Below are positions 35,691-44,741 of a stretch of 64,000 bases of DNA, piece by piece (positions within the stretch are counted from its first letter, which is position 1; each line of letters opens with the position of its first letter). Source of the stretch: Clostridia bacterium. GTDB lineage: Bacteria > Bacillota > Clostridia > Oscillospirales > Acutalibacteraceae. The DNA lies in NCBI GenBank assembly GCA_017522225.1, contig JAFWZR010000013.1, forward strand, positions 62,001 through 126,000, given 5' to 3'. The notes beneath the pieces are model-generated. The model was not told where the DNA came from. It made no database searches and saw only the letters and a list, made by a program, of their open reading frames with translations. A program made the translations under genes and the position numbers.

Positions 35691-38312
35691 ATGAAAAGAT
35701 TTCTTTCAGTGTTCCTTTGCGTATGTCTTGTTATGACTACTCTTGCTTCAGGTGTTGTAACAGTATTCGCTGAGGGAAACAAAATTGAATCAACAGAGAT
35801 TACCTGGAATTTCAATGCTGAAACAGGTGAGCTCCATTTTGAAGGCGAGGGTCCCATTCCTGACTTCAATAACTACTCCGAAGCAGGTGCTATTCCGTGG
35901 GCAAACACTGCTTTTACAAGCATTGTTTTCAGTGAGGGCATCACAGCTATCGGTAACTACGCTTTCTACTCTTGCGAAAGCCTTAAAGAAGTTGTAATCC
36001 CCGACACTGTGACAGTACTCGGTAATGGTATTTTCAACAGATGTACTGCTCTTGAGAGTGTTAAGCTTCCGTCAGAGGTTACTGCAATCGGTGACAATAT
36101 GTTTTCACTCTGTCTTGCACTTAAGGATGTTACCTTCGGTGCAAAAATTCAGAGCATCGGCACAAAGGCCTTCTACAGATGTGCAGCACTTGAGAGCATA
36201 ACTCTTCCTGAAACCTTTAAGAGCATCGGCACCTCTGCTTTTGAAATGTGTACTGAGCTTAAGGAGGTTATCCTTCCCGAGGGACTTGTTTCAATCGGTG
36301 ACCGTGCATTCTTCAACTGTGAAAATTTGCTGTCGATCACTCTCCCCTCAACTCTTGAGACACTCGGTGCAAGTGCATTCAACGAATGTAACAAACTCGC
36401 AGAAATCACAATTCCCGAAAAAATCACAACTATTCCTGCAGAGGCTTTCTACAACTGTACCTCACTTGCAAGTGTAACACTTCCGACAGGTCTTGTTGCT
36501 ATTGAGGACAAGGCATTCTATCTCTGCCCGTCACTCCTAAATGTTGCTGTTCCCGTAGGTGTAAATACTTTCGGTGAAATGGCACTCGGCTACGGAAGCA
36601 AGAGCGAACCCATCAAAGGCTTTAAAATCACAAGCTTCTACAACACCAACGCCCGCCTCTATGCCGAAAAGAACGGGTTTGAATTTGAGTCAATCGGTTA
36701 TGTCATTACAGGCGAATGTGGTGAAACCGCAACCTGGGAATATAATGCAGATGAAAAAACACTCTACATCAAGGGCTCAGGTGCAATAAAAGATTATACA
36801 AAAGACAACATAGCAATCTACAACCTTATTGATTTTGAAAAGGTTGTAATCAGCGAAGAGATTACAAAAATCGGTGCTTATGCATTCTACGGCGCACCTG
36901 CTGTGGAGTTTGAGCTTTCAACTGCAATTACTGAAATCGGTGAGAAGGCTATCGGCTATTACGCTGACAAGGACAACAAGGACACTGTACGCGAGGAAAC
37001 ACTCATCACAGCTTACGAAAGAACCGCAGCACACTCTTATGCAAAAGAAAACAACATCGCATTCAATTCTCTCGGTAAGCTTCTCGCAAACGAGGGCTCC
37101 TGCGGTGAAAACGCTACCTGGACCTACAACGAGGAAACAAAGACACTTACAATCAACGGTACAGGCGCAATTGCTGACTACACACCGGAAACTGTTCCTG
37201 ATTATGTTTACCACGATGTAACATCAATCGTGATCGGCAAGGGAATCACAAAAATCGGTGCTTACGCTTTCTACGGTGCACCTGCTCTTAAGTTTACACT
37301 TTCACGAAACATCACAGAAATCGGTGAAAAGGCTATTGGCTACTATGCTGACGAAAACGGTGCTGAAGCACGCCGTGAGGGTACCGTAATTTCTGCTTAC
37401 GAGCAGACTGCAGCACACACTTATGCAACAGCAAATGAAATCACTTTTGATTCAAAGGGCGTCTACATTGCAACTGAAGGCAAATGCGGTGAAAACGCAA
37501 CATGGTCTTATAACAAAGATACAAAGGTGCTTACAATCAGCGGTACAGGTGCAATCGACAACTTCAAAGCAGATGCACTCCCCGAATTTGCAGATTACGA
37601 AATCAGCTCTGTTGTTGTAACAGACGGCATCACAGCAATCGGTGACTACGCACTCGCAACCACAAAGGATTATGCTGAAATTACAATCGGCAAGGATGTA
37701 ATGAGCATCGGTCAGAATGCTTTCGGTGTGAAGAAGACATTCATCCCCGACGAGAACGGCAATCCGACTGACGAGGTTGCATTTATTCCGAATAACGAGC
37801 TTGTTGTAAAGGGTTACCTTGTTACCCCTGCAGACGAGTATTCAAGAGAATATGAGTTCATCTTTGAGGCTCTCGACGGCGACACATATATTGAATTTTC
37901 AAGCAACATTTCCTCAGTTACTGACCACATCAACAAGTTCCTCTTTGTATATCCTGCAAGAGATAATACAGCTGAAATCAATATAACCGCAAAGGACGAA
38001 AGCATTACCGTAACAAAACCCGAAAAGTTCAAGACAAAGGCTCTTCTTACTTTCACAAAGGGTGACAAAACAGAAGAGTATACAGTTGTTGTTGTCGGCG
38101 ATGCAAACTGCGACGGTGTCGTTAACTCAACAGACGCACTCCGTGTTCTTATGCACACTGTAGAAAAAAATGTCATTGATGATGCTGCCGTAACGCAGGC
38201 GGGCGATATTGACAACAACGGTGCGATTAACTCAACAGACGCTCTTGCAATACTTCAGATTTCTGTTGATAAGAAAAAAGTGACAGATTTCTACAACCCC
38301 GGAAAAATCTGA
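35691..38312 (+). CDS. Secreted BspA-type LRR protein with repeated modules and C-terminal dockerin
   Basis: An 873-residue extracellular protein. ATG at 35691 follows AAAGGAG; a TTG 6 bp upstream is less likely. Signal peptide about 1-26 (KRFLSVFLCVCLVMTTLASG). Residues about 27-325 contain 23-residue BspA/LRR_5 repeats (pattern LPSTLETLGASAFNEC). Three 128-residue modules follow, each with CGE(T/N)ATW, a KTL-type strand and an ITKIGAYAFYG-like LRR unit. The end is a dockerin type I domain with two Ca2+ loops, GDANCDGVVNSTDALRVL and GDIDNNGAINSTDALAIL. The dockerin should plug the protein into a cohesin-bearing scaffold at the cell surface. No catalytic domain is visible, so a binding or adhesion role is likely. 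Confidence 0.9.
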   Translation: MKRFLSVFLCVCLVMTTLASGVVTVFAEGNKIESTEITWNFNAETGELHFEGEGPIPDFNNYSEAGAIPWANTAFTSIVFSEGITAIGNYAFYSCESLKEVVIPDTVTVLGNGIFNRCTALESVKLPSEVTAIGDNMFSLCLALKDVTFGAKIQSIGTKAFYRCAALESITLPETFKSIGTSAFEMCTELKEVILPEGLVSIGDRAFFNCENLLSITLPSTLETLGASAFNECNKLAEITIPEKITTIPAEAFYNCTSLASVTLPTGLVAIEDKAFYLCPSLLNVAVPVGVNTFGEMALGYGSKSEPIKGFKITSFYNTNARLYAEKNGFEFESIGYVITGECGETATWEYNADEKTLYIKGSGAIKDYTKDNIAIYNLIDFEKVVISEEITKIGAYAFYGAPAVEFELSTAITEIGEKAIGYYADKDNKDTVREETLITAYERTAAHSYAKENNIAFNSLGKLLANEGSCGENATWTYNEETKTLTINGTGAIADYTPETVPDYVYHDVTSIVIGKGITKIGAYAFYGAPALKFTLSRNITEIGEKAIGYYADENGAEARREGTVISAYEQTAAHTYATANEITFDSKGVYIATEGKCGENATWSYNKDTKVLTISGTGAIDNFKADALPEFADYEISSVVVTDGITAIGDYALATTKDYAEITIGKDVMSIGQNAFGVKKTFIPDENGNPTDEVAFIPNNELVVKGYLVTPADEYSREYEFIFEALDGDTYIEFSSNISSVTDHINKFLFVYPARDNTAEINITAKDESITVTKPEKFKTKALLTFTKGDKTEEYTVVVVGDANCDGVVNSTDALRVLMHTVEKNVIDDAAVTQAGDIDNNGAINSTDALAILQISVDKKKVTDFYNPGKI
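36700..37851 (+). repeat. Three in-frame 384-bp tandem modules inside the LRR/dockerin gene
   Basis: The same codons recur at an exact 384-bp period. The conserved Cys codon is at 36717, 37101 and 37485, and the ACAaAAATCGGTG-like start of the LRR unit is at 36864, 37248 and 37632. The first two copies are more alike than the third. Confidence 0.85.
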
Positions 38313-38367
38313 TAAGCGGTAAAATCACAGCACTTTATACAAATTGTATAGTATAATTTTTACACTC

Positions 38368-38411
38368 TATGGCTTTGGGCTTCATTACGAGGCTCAAAGT
38401 CATAATTTTTT
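38368..38411 (+). terminator. Terminator after the LRR/dockerin gene
   Basis: A stem with wobble pairs around 38368-38382 and 38390-38404, followed by a T run. Confidence 0.65.
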
Positions 38412-38453
38412 GTGTATTTTTTTAGTAATATTCACATATTTTTTCAATTTCTA

Positions 38454-38482
38454 TTGTTTTTTCTGTTAATATGTGATATAGT
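38454..38482 (+). promoter_or_regulatory. Promoter of the EF-G-like gene
   Basis: TTGTTT (38454-38459), 17-nt spacer, TATAGT (38477-38482). The leader of about 90 nt contains a small AAGCA/TGCTT hairpin followed by six T. Confidence 0.45.
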
Positions 38483-38578
38483 AACCGTATGATGCGTTGG
38501 TAAGCAAGATGCTTTTTTACAAATAAAAAACACCGGCAAATACAATCTGACGCTCAATAAACAAAGGAGGAATTTGTT

Positions 38579-40618
38579 TTGAAATACTATAACGCGAAGG
38601 ATATCCGAAATATTACACTCGCAGGTCATGCAGGCAGAGGTAAAACCACTCTTGCAGAGGCTATGCTTTATATCGCAGGTCTTACAGACAGACTCGGTCG
38701 TGTTGACGAAGGTAACGCAACTCTGGACTTCGATCCGGAAGAGAAGCGCCGTCACGTTTCCGTTTCTGCTGCACTTGCTCCTATTGAATGGAAAGATTGT
38801 AAACTTAACATAATCGACACTCCGGGTCTCTTCGACTTTGAGGGTGAAATGGCAGAAGGTATTACCGCTTCTGAGTGTGTACTTATAGTTCTTGGTGCAG
38901 GTCATAAGTATGACGTTGGTGCTGAAAAGGCATTCAAGGCTGCAAGAAAAAGAGGTAAGATGTTCGCTATCACACGCTGTGATAAGGAGAACGCTGACTT
39001 CTATAAGACATTTGAAGAAATCAAGGCTGTTCACGGCGGTGCTGTATGTCCCGTTATCGTTCCTTATGTAGTTGACGGTCAGGTTAAGGCTTATGTTAAC
39101 CTTGCTTCACGTAAGGGCTTCGAGTACAAGGACGGCAAGGCAACTGAAATCCCGATGCCCAATGATCCGAAGATTATGGAAATGCTCGACATCCTTACAG
39201 AGGCTGTTGCTACTGCAAGTGATGACCTTATGGAAAAATTCTTCGCAGGCGAAGAGTTCACACGTAAAGAAATTATCACAGCTCTCAACGAGGGTGTTAA
39301 CGCTTCTTCAGTTTATCCCGTATATGCATGTTCAGGTTACACAATGGACGGCGTTGAGCTTCTTATGGACGAACTTGCATACTCTGCTCCCGACGCTGCT
39401 TCCTATGCAGGCGGTAAGGATGTAGACTGTGACGAAAACGGACCTCTTGCTGCACTTTGCTTCAAGACAGTTGCTGACCCGTTCGTTGGTAAGATGTCAT
39501 ACTTCAAGGTAAGCAGCGGTAAGATCACACCCGAAACTCCCGTTTACAACGCACGTACAGGCGAAACAGAGAGAATGGGTAAGATTATCACAGTCCGCGG
39601 TAATAAATCTGAGGATTGCAAGTGCATCCCCGCAGGTGACATCGGTGTTGTTACAAAGCTTAACTGCGTAAAGACAGGCGACACAATCTGTGCTGCTAAC
39701 AATGTTGTTGAGCTGAGCGGTGTTAAGTTCCCGACACCTTGCCTTTCAATGGCTGTTAAGGCTTGTAAGAAGGGTGAGGAAGAGAAGATTGTTTCTGCTA
39801 TCAACCGTCTTCTTGAAGAGGATCCCACAATCAAGTTTGAAATTAATAAAGAAACAAAAGAGCAAGTTATCTCAGGTCTCGGCGAACAGCATCTTGATAT
39901 CATCGTTTCAAAGATCAAGAGTAAGTTCGGTCTTGACATTGAGCTTACAGTTCCCCGTGTTGCTTACAGAGAGGCTATCCGCAAGTCTGTTAAGGTACAG
40001 GGAAGACACAAGAAGCAGTCAGGCGGTCACGGCCAGTTCGGTGACGTGTGGATCCGCTTTGAGCCCACGGAAGAAGAAGGCCTTATCTTCGAGTCAGAGG
40101 TTGTCGGCGGTTCCGTTCCGAAGAACTTCTTCCCCGCAGTTGAAAAGGGACTTCTTGAGTGCATGAAGAAGGGCGTTATGGCCGGTTACCCGATGGTTGG
40201 TCTTAAGGCTGTTCTTTACGACGGTTCTTATCATCCCGTTGACTCATCCGAAATGGCATTTAAGATGGCTGCAAGCCTTGCTTTCAAGGCAGGTATCCCG
40301 CAGGCAAGCCCGTCAATCCTTGAGCCCGTCGGCACATTGAAGGCTGTTATGCCTGAGGCATTCCTCGGAGATATCATGGGTGACGTTACAAAGCGTCGCG
40401 GCCGTGTGCTTGGTATGGGTGCATCAGAGGAAGAGCCGAAGTATCAGGAGCTTGTTGCTGAGGTTCCGATGGCTGAGATGAACAACTTCTCAACAGTTCT
40501 TCGTTCAGTAACAGCAGGCAGAGGCTACTACACATTCGAGTTCACTCGTTATGAAGACGCTCCTGCTGCAGTTGCAGAAAAGGTTATAGCTGAGGCTAAG
40601 GTTGAAGAGGACGAATAA
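38579..40618 (+). CDS. EF-G-like translational GTPase (FusA2-type)
   Basis: A 679-residue paralogue of elongation factor G. The TTG start is 8 nt after a perfect AAAGGAGG. Domains I-V are complete. The P-loop is GHAGRGKTT (about 16-24) and G3 is DTPGLFDFEGE. The usual NKMD G4 motif is replaced by TRCD in the ITRCDKENADF segment. Domain IV contains the RHKKQSGGHGQFGDVW segment near the tip. EF-G-like proteins of this branch are conserved in Clostridia, but their role is not settled (possibly recycling or an alternative translocase). Canonical fusA would be encoded in the str operon elsewhere. It is monocistronic. Confidence 0.85.
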   Translation: MKYYNAKDIRNITLAGHAGRGKTTLAEAMLYIAGLTDRLGRVDEGNATLDFDPEEKRRHVSVSAALAPIEWKDCKLNIIDTPGLFDFEGEMAEGITASECVLIVLGAGHKYDVGAEKAFKAARKRGKMFAITRCDKENADFYKTFEEIKAVHGGAVCPVIVPYVVDGQVKAYVNLASRKGFEYKDGKATEIPMPNDPKIMEMLDILTEAVATASDDLMEKFFAGEEFTRKEIITALNEGVNASSVYPVYACSGYTMDGVELLMDELAYSAPDAASYAGGKDVDCDENGPLAALCFKTVADPFVGKMSYFKVSSGKITPETPVYNARTGETERMGKIITVRGNKSEDCKCIPAGDIGVVTKLNCVKTGDTICAANNVVELSGVKFPTPCLSMAVKACKKGEEEKIVSAINRLLEEDPTIKFEINKETKEQVISGLGEQHLDIIVSKIKSKFGLDIELTVPRVAYREAIRKSVKVQGRHKKQSGGHGQFGDVWIRFEPTEEEGLIFESEVVGGSVPKNFFPAVEKGLLECMKKGVMAGYPMVGLKAVLYDGSYHPVDSSEMAFKMAASLAFKAGIPQASPSILEPVGTLKAVMPEAFLGDIMGDVTKRRGRVLGMGASEEEPKYQELVAEVPMAEMNNFSTVLRSVTAGRGYYTFEFTRYEDAPAAVAEKVIAEAKVEEDE

Positions 40619-40634
40619 CAACTGAATAAACAAG

Positions 40635-40669
40635 AGGCTTGCATAGATCTATGCAAGCCTTTCCTTTTT
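40635..40669 (+). terminator. Terminator after the EF-G-like gene
   Basis: A perfect 12-bp stem (40635-40646 with 40649-40660) followed by TTCCTTTTTG. Confidence 0.85.
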
Positions 40670-40743
40670 GCATAATTATTTCTATTGCTTTATGCAACAG
40701 GTTATGATAGAATGATGTCAAAATTGCGATATGAAGTGATAAA

Positions 40744-42045
40744 ATGAACGAAAATACAGAAATAAAAGACTATATAGATTATCCGCCCGACGTCAAAAAA
40801 TACGACACATCAAAGCTGCCGATAAGACAAAAATTTTTCTTCACGGTTCTTCTGAACCTTGCATCAAGACTTGCTCTGTTGTCGGTCAAAGGCGGATACC
40901 AAATTGAAAAAATCAATATGGAAGGTCTTGAGCCGCCGTACCTGCTTCTGAGCAATCATATGCAGTTTACGGATTTCCTGTTAAAATACAAGGCAACCTT
41001 CCCCCACCGTGTGCACACAATTGCTACGCTTGAGGGCTACTATCACAAGCCGTGGGTTATGGAACAGATCGGCTCTATCTGTAAGCGAAAATTTACAACA
41101 GATATCAGCCTTATCCGTTCGTGCGCAAAGGTTCTGCGTGAATTCAAGGATGTGCTTTGCATATATCCCGAGGCCCGTTATACACCTATCGGCACCTGTT
41201 CGATTATCCCTGAGGTTATAGGTAAGCTCGCAAAGAAAAACAAGGTACCCGTTGTTGTTATTCTGCACCACGGCAATTATCTGCGTGCACCCTTCTGGGA
41301 TTTCCGACGCAAGAAAAAGGTTCCGCTTTACACAACTGTAAAGCAGATTCTGACTGCCGAAGAGGTTGAACGGATGAGCGTTGAAGAAATTAACGCAACT
41401 ATCCGTAAGGAAATGCAGTACAACGAGTACAAATGGCAGAAAGATAACAACATCCGCATTACGGAGGATTACCGTGCAGAGGGATTGCACAAGGTACTTT
41501 ACCAGTGTCCGCACTGTATGACGGAATCGAAGATGAATTCCAAGGGTATTCACCTTTTCTGTGAGCATTGCGGCAAGAAATGGGAGCTGACCGAGCTCGG
41601 TGAGCTCAAGGCACTTGAGGGTGAAACCGAATTTCCTCATATTCCCGACTGGTTTGAGTGGGAAAGAGCGAATGTCCGTAAGGAGATTGAAAGCGGTAAC
41701 TACTCGTTTGAGGACGATGTACGCGTCTATACCCTCCCCGGTGCACTTAAGTATTATTATATGGGCGATGCAAAGGTGCGTCACAATCCCGAAGAAGGTT
41801 TTGTGCTAGAGGGCAGCTATAACGGTCAGCCATACCGTGTTCAGCGTACCGTAAAGAGTCTTTACAGCCTTCACGTTGAATACGATTACTGCCACATTGA
41901 GCCGATTGACTGCTTCGATATTTCCACACAGCGCGATTCATTCTTCTGCTATCCGTCAAAGCAGAATGTTATAACAAAGCTTACGTTTGCAACCGAAGAG
42001 ATGTTCAAGCTTGCAAACGAAAAGAAAGAAAACACAAAGGTATAA
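40744..42045 (+). CDS. PlsC-like acyltransferase with a C-terminal zinc ribbon
   Basis: A 433-residue membrane-associated enzyme. The acyltransferase domain has SNHMQFTD (HX4D) near residue 71 and YPEARYTP (variant of the PEG motif) near 140, as in 1-acylglycerol-3-phosphate acyltransferases. Unlike plain PlsC (about 200-250 residues), it continues with a zinc ribbon, CPHC and CEHCGKKW near 257-280, and about 150 further residues of unknown fold. The acyl acceptor may therefore be something other than lysophosphatidate. It is transcribed alone and shares a terminator with trxA. Confidence 0.78.
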   Translation: MNENTEIKDYIDYPPDVKKYDTSKLPIRQKFFFTVLLNLASRLALLSVKGGYQIEKINMEGLEPPYLLLSNHMQFTDFLLKYKATFPHRVHTIATLEGYYHKPWVMEQIGSICKRKFTTDISLIRSCAKVLREFKDVLCIYPEARYTPIGTCSIIPEVIGKLAKKNKVPVVVILHHGNYLRAPFWDFRRKKKVPLYTTVKQILTAEEVERMSVEEINATIRKEMQYNEYKWQKDNNIRITEDYRAEGLHKVLYQCPHCMTESKMNSKGIHLFCEHCGKKWELTELGELKALEGETEFPHIPDWFEWERANVRKEIESGNYSFEDDVRVYTLPGALKYYYMGDAKVRHNPEEGFVLEGSYNGQPYRVQRTVKSLYSLHVEYDYCHIEPIDCFDISTQRDSFFCYPSKQNVITKLTFATEEMFKLANEKKENTKV

Positions 42046-42048
42046 GCT

Positions 42049-42076
42049 AAGGGGTGTTGCTTCTGCAACACCCCTT
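42049..42076. terminator. Bidirectional terminator between the acyltransferase gene and trxA
   Basis: A perfect 12-bp stem (42049-42060 with 42065-42076) with a TTCT loop between convergent genes. Confidence 0.82.
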
Positions 42077-42080
42077 GTTG

Positions 42081-42389
42081 TTATCTTCCCAGTGCATCGA
42101 GGATGTCTTCCTTCGGTCTGTAACCGACAATCCTCTCTGTCTCTTCTCCGTTTTCAAAAACTATCAGTGTCGGAATACTTGCTACTCCGTATTTGTAAGC
42201 AAGGTCGTTGCATTCATCAACATTAACCTTACCGACTATGATGTCCTCGTTCTCCGCAGCAATCTCCTCAACTATCGGGGCAACCATCTTGCACGGGCCG
42301 CACCAATCAGCATAAAAATCAACCAATGCCGTTGCGTTTTTGTTGAGAATCTCTTCTGCAAAATTCTGTGAATTCAATTTAACTGACAT
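42081..42389 (-). CDS. trxA: Thioredoxin
   Basis: A 102-residue thioredoxin with the redox motif WCGPCK (about 30-35), the cis-proline region VASIPTLIVF and the expected length. It lies 12 bp downstream of an FTR-like gene, which suggests that this thioredoxin is reduced by that protein. Strong AGGAGG ribosome site. Confidence 0.96.
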   Translation of the reverse strand: MSVKLNSQNFAEEILNKNATALVDFYADWCGPCKMVAPIVEEIAAENEDIIVGKVNVDECNDLAYKYGVASIPTLIVFENGEETERIVGYRPKEDILDALGR

Positions 42390-42401
42390 AATAAATCCTC
42401 C

Positions 42402-42602
42402 TTAATCCTTTGATTTATAGTAGAGCATACAGTGGCAATAGCCTTCAAAATCGGGGTCTGCAATCTGTGCCTTGAACTCGTCACACATACATTTGTATTC
42501 GGGACGTTTTTCAAGCCTGCAGGGACAATATCCGTCCTTTTCCTTAAGACCTTTCTTTATATGTTCTACAATTTCCTTGTTTTCATTCAGTCGTACAGCC
42601 AT
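42402..42602 (-). CDS. Ferredoxin-thioredoxin reductase catalytic-chain-like protein
   Basis: A tiny 66-residue protein with the three Cys-x-Cys pairs of FTR catalytic subunits: GYCPCR (about 24-29), KCMCDEF (about 37-43) and GYCHCML (about 54-60). In FTR these residues hold a 4Fe-4S cluster and the adjacent redox disulphide. Plant and cyanobacterial catalytic chains are about 110 residues with CPC in the middle pair, so this is a short core with CMC. No variable subunit is nearby. It sits directly upstream of trxA, supporting ferredoxin-driven thioredoxin reduction. Confidence 0.82.
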   Translation of the reverse strand: MAVRLNENKEIVEHIKKGLKEKDGYCPCRLEKRPEYKCMCDEFKAQIADPDFEGYCHCMLYYKSKD

Positions 42603-42626
42603 ATTCTGCTCCTTTAATCCGTTGCG

Positions 42627-43553
42627 TCAGTCTTCAAAGAAAATCGGGTTAGTCCAGGCGCGTCTGCCCTCTTTGTCGATGATGCAGGCACGGATATATT
42701 TGTAATTTTCAGGATCAATATCTGTTTCAGCGTGTGAAATCTGTCCGCCCTTGTTATAATAAATCTCTGTCGGGTGGCAGTCGCTGTAGAAATAAATCTT
42801 CTCGCACGGCTCACAGTCAAGGTAAATGTTTCCGTCCTCAAAATAGAAATCATTGATTACCGGACCGCAGGAGGAATAGAACTTACCGTCCCTGACTGCT
42901 TCGAGAATGGACTTTACATCATTCTGAGCATTTACCATTACCCAGCCCTTGCAATGGTGATGCATCTGATGCCCGTCATCGGTTGCAACACCCCAGAGTC
43001 TGATACCCTGACCGAGAAGATCGTCCCAGTAAAGAGCATTTGTGTCCATATAATTCTCGTCTGCTCCGCCTGAATTCCAGATTTCCATTGCAACGTTGCC
43101 CTTAAGCTTGTCAAAATATCTCGGTGGAGTCGAGCTCCACTCAGGGTGGCAGTAGAATGTGAGGTTATTCTTTGAATGAATCTCGTCAAGGTACGGCTGA
43201 TATTCAAACTGATCCTTCGCTGCTCCGTTCGGGAGTCTTTCATCCTGCTTGTATCCGTTTGTTTCATCATCGGGACCGAGGCACACGTGATGGAAGGTGC
43301 GGAAGCCCTTGATGCGTTCAAACGTATTGTCAACCTCCATACCGGGAATGATTGTTATTTCAACATCCGGTGCGTAGTTCTTGTAGTTATATATATTATG
43401 GTCGGTTATCGCCATAAAATCGTAGTTATTTGCCTTGTGAAGTCGGATAATTTCCTCAGGAGAGCCCTTACCGTCCGAACGTGTTGTATGGCAATGGAGA
43501 GCTCCTTTCAGCATTTTGTTTTCGCCTGTAAAAGCCTGTTGTCTGATAAGCAT
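42627..43553 (-). CDS. PHP-domain metal-dependent phosphoesterase
   Basis: 308 residues from the ATG at 43553, placed 8 nt after AAGGAGG; upstream in-frame Met codons lack such spacing. The PHP fold is shown by LHCHTTRSDGKGSPEEI with the HxH metal motif, FMAITDHNIYN, and the late CHPEW and ATDDGHQ motifs. Members hydrolyse phosphoesters such as nucleoside 3',5'-bisphosphates or histidinol phosphate. It heads the operon PHP-FTR-trxA (24- and 12-bp gaps). Substrate unknown. Confidence 0.85.
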   Translation of the reverse strand: MLIRQQAFTGENKMLKGALHCHTTRSDGKGSPEEIIRLHKANNYDFMAITDHNIYNYKNYAPDVEITIIPGMEVDNTFERIKGFRTFHHVCLGPDDETNGYKQDERLPNGAAKDQFEYQPYLDEIHSKNNLTFYCHPEWSSTPPRYFDKLKGNVAMEIWNSGGADENYMDTNALYWDDLLGQGIRLWGVATDDGHQMHHHCKGWVMVNAQNDVKSILEAVRDGKFYSSCGPVINDFYFEDGNIYLDCEPCEKIYFYSDCHPTEIYYNKGGQISHAETDIDPENYKYIRACIIDKEGRRAWTNPIFFED

Positions 43554-43623
43554 AAACATCTCCTCCTTACGGTAAAGTATAGCAAAGCGAAGCATTTTTT
43601 TCAATTGTTTTTTTGACATTCAC

Positions 43624-43652
43624 TTGCCAATCAGCATTTTTTTGTGTATACT
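43624..43652 (+). promoter_or_regulatory. Promoter of the metallophosphoesterase gene
   Basis: TTGCCA (43624-43629), 17-nt spacer, TATACT (43647-43652). Confidence 0.55.
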
Positions 43653-43686
43653 ATTTCCAAATTAACAAAAAGGTAGGGTGTTTATT

Positions 43687-44622
43687 ATGACACAGGTTAT
43701 TGCTTTTATTATGGCTTTGATTTACACACTTCTTCCGTTTGTAAACTACGGCCCGAAGAATGACGATATTCTTCTTAATGTTTCAATCATTTCTGACACA
43801 CATCTTGATGCTCGTTTCCCGGGCGGTAAGCTCAACCTCGAAAGAGGCTTGCGCGATATGAACCGATTCGACAACGATGCAGTTGTTGTTGTAGGTGACC
43901 TTACAAACTACGGCGACGAGGCTTCCGTCAAGTATTTCTACGACATTATGCAGGGCACCTGCAAGGCTGAGGATTGGGTTGTTGCAACAGGTAACCACGA
44001 AATCGGACACCCCGAGGAGTTCACAAACGAAGAGGCCAGACAGAACTTTATAAAGTACCACAACGAGTACACAGGTCAGGGTATTGAAAACGCTTATTAC
44101 AGCATTGATGTTGACGGTTATACATTCGTTGTACTCTGCGACCAGAGTGAAGACAACTGGGACAGCTGCGACATCTACGATGATCAGCTCGAGTTCCTTG
44201 ACAAGGAGCTTGCAAGAGCTACTGCAGAAGGCAAGCCCGCTTTTGTTGTTTGCCACGTTCCCGTTGAGGGTGTAAACGGTCAGGATGTTATCTATGAAGA
44301 CGGCGGTCTTGACGAGTATTCCGATGCTGTAAGAACCATACTTGAAAAGTATGAGAACATCTTCTTCATCAGCGGTCACGTACATACAGGCATCAACGGT
44401 TACATTTCCGAGGAGCTTTTCGGTATTTCCTGCGTTGAAGAGCAGAACGGTGTAACTTATGTTAACCTTCCGACCTACGGTATTGTTAACCGCTACGGTA
44501 TCCCCTGGAACGGTATGGGCTTCCAGATGGAGGTTTATGAGAATGAGGTTGTCTTCCGCGCAAGAAAGTTCAACACCTCAAGATGGTACGGCTTCTACGA
44601 GTTTGAGATTCCTCTTGTTTAA
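43687..44622 (+). CDS. Membrane-anchored calcineurin-like metallophosphoesterase
   Basis: 311 residues. The ATG at 43687 is favoured over a GTG 9 bp upstream because of spacing from AAGGTAGGG. An N-terminal helix (about 3-20) anchors or exports the protein. Metal-binding motifs appear in order: SDTHLDARF, VGDLTNYGDE, TGNHEIG, CHVPVEG and SGHVHTG, the full set of the family. The enzyme probably works outside the membrane on phosphoesters. The gene is monocistronic with its own terminator. Confidence 0.87.
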   Translation: MTQVIAFIMALIYTLLPFVNYGPKNDDILLNVSIISDTHLDARFPGGKLNLERGLRDMNRFDNDAVVVVGDLTNYGDEASVKYFYDIMQGTCKAEDWVVATGNHEIGHPEEFTNEEARQNFIKYHNEYTGQGIENAYYSIDVDGYTFVVLCDQSEDNWDSCDIYDDQLEFLDKELARATAEGKPAFVVCHVPVEGVNGQDVIYEDGGLDEYSDAVRTILEKYENIFFISGHVHTGINGYISEELFGISCVEEQNGVTYVNLPTYGIVNRYGIPWNGMGFQMEVYENEVVFRARKFNTSRWYGFYEFEIPLV

Positions 44623-44637
44623 ATTTTATAAAGATTT

Positions 44638-44672
44638 CAGGCTTACGGCTTGTTCCGTAAGCCTGTTTTTTT
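44638..44672 (+). terminator. Terminator after the metallophosphoesterase gene
   Basis: A perfect 11-bp stem (44638-44648 with 44655-44665) and seven T. Confidence 0.9.
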
Positions 44673-44741
44673 ACTTGAGTTTATCTTGTTTTTGTTAATG
44701 CGGCGTGGTAATATACTGTTAAGAAAAGAGGGATGCACTCT

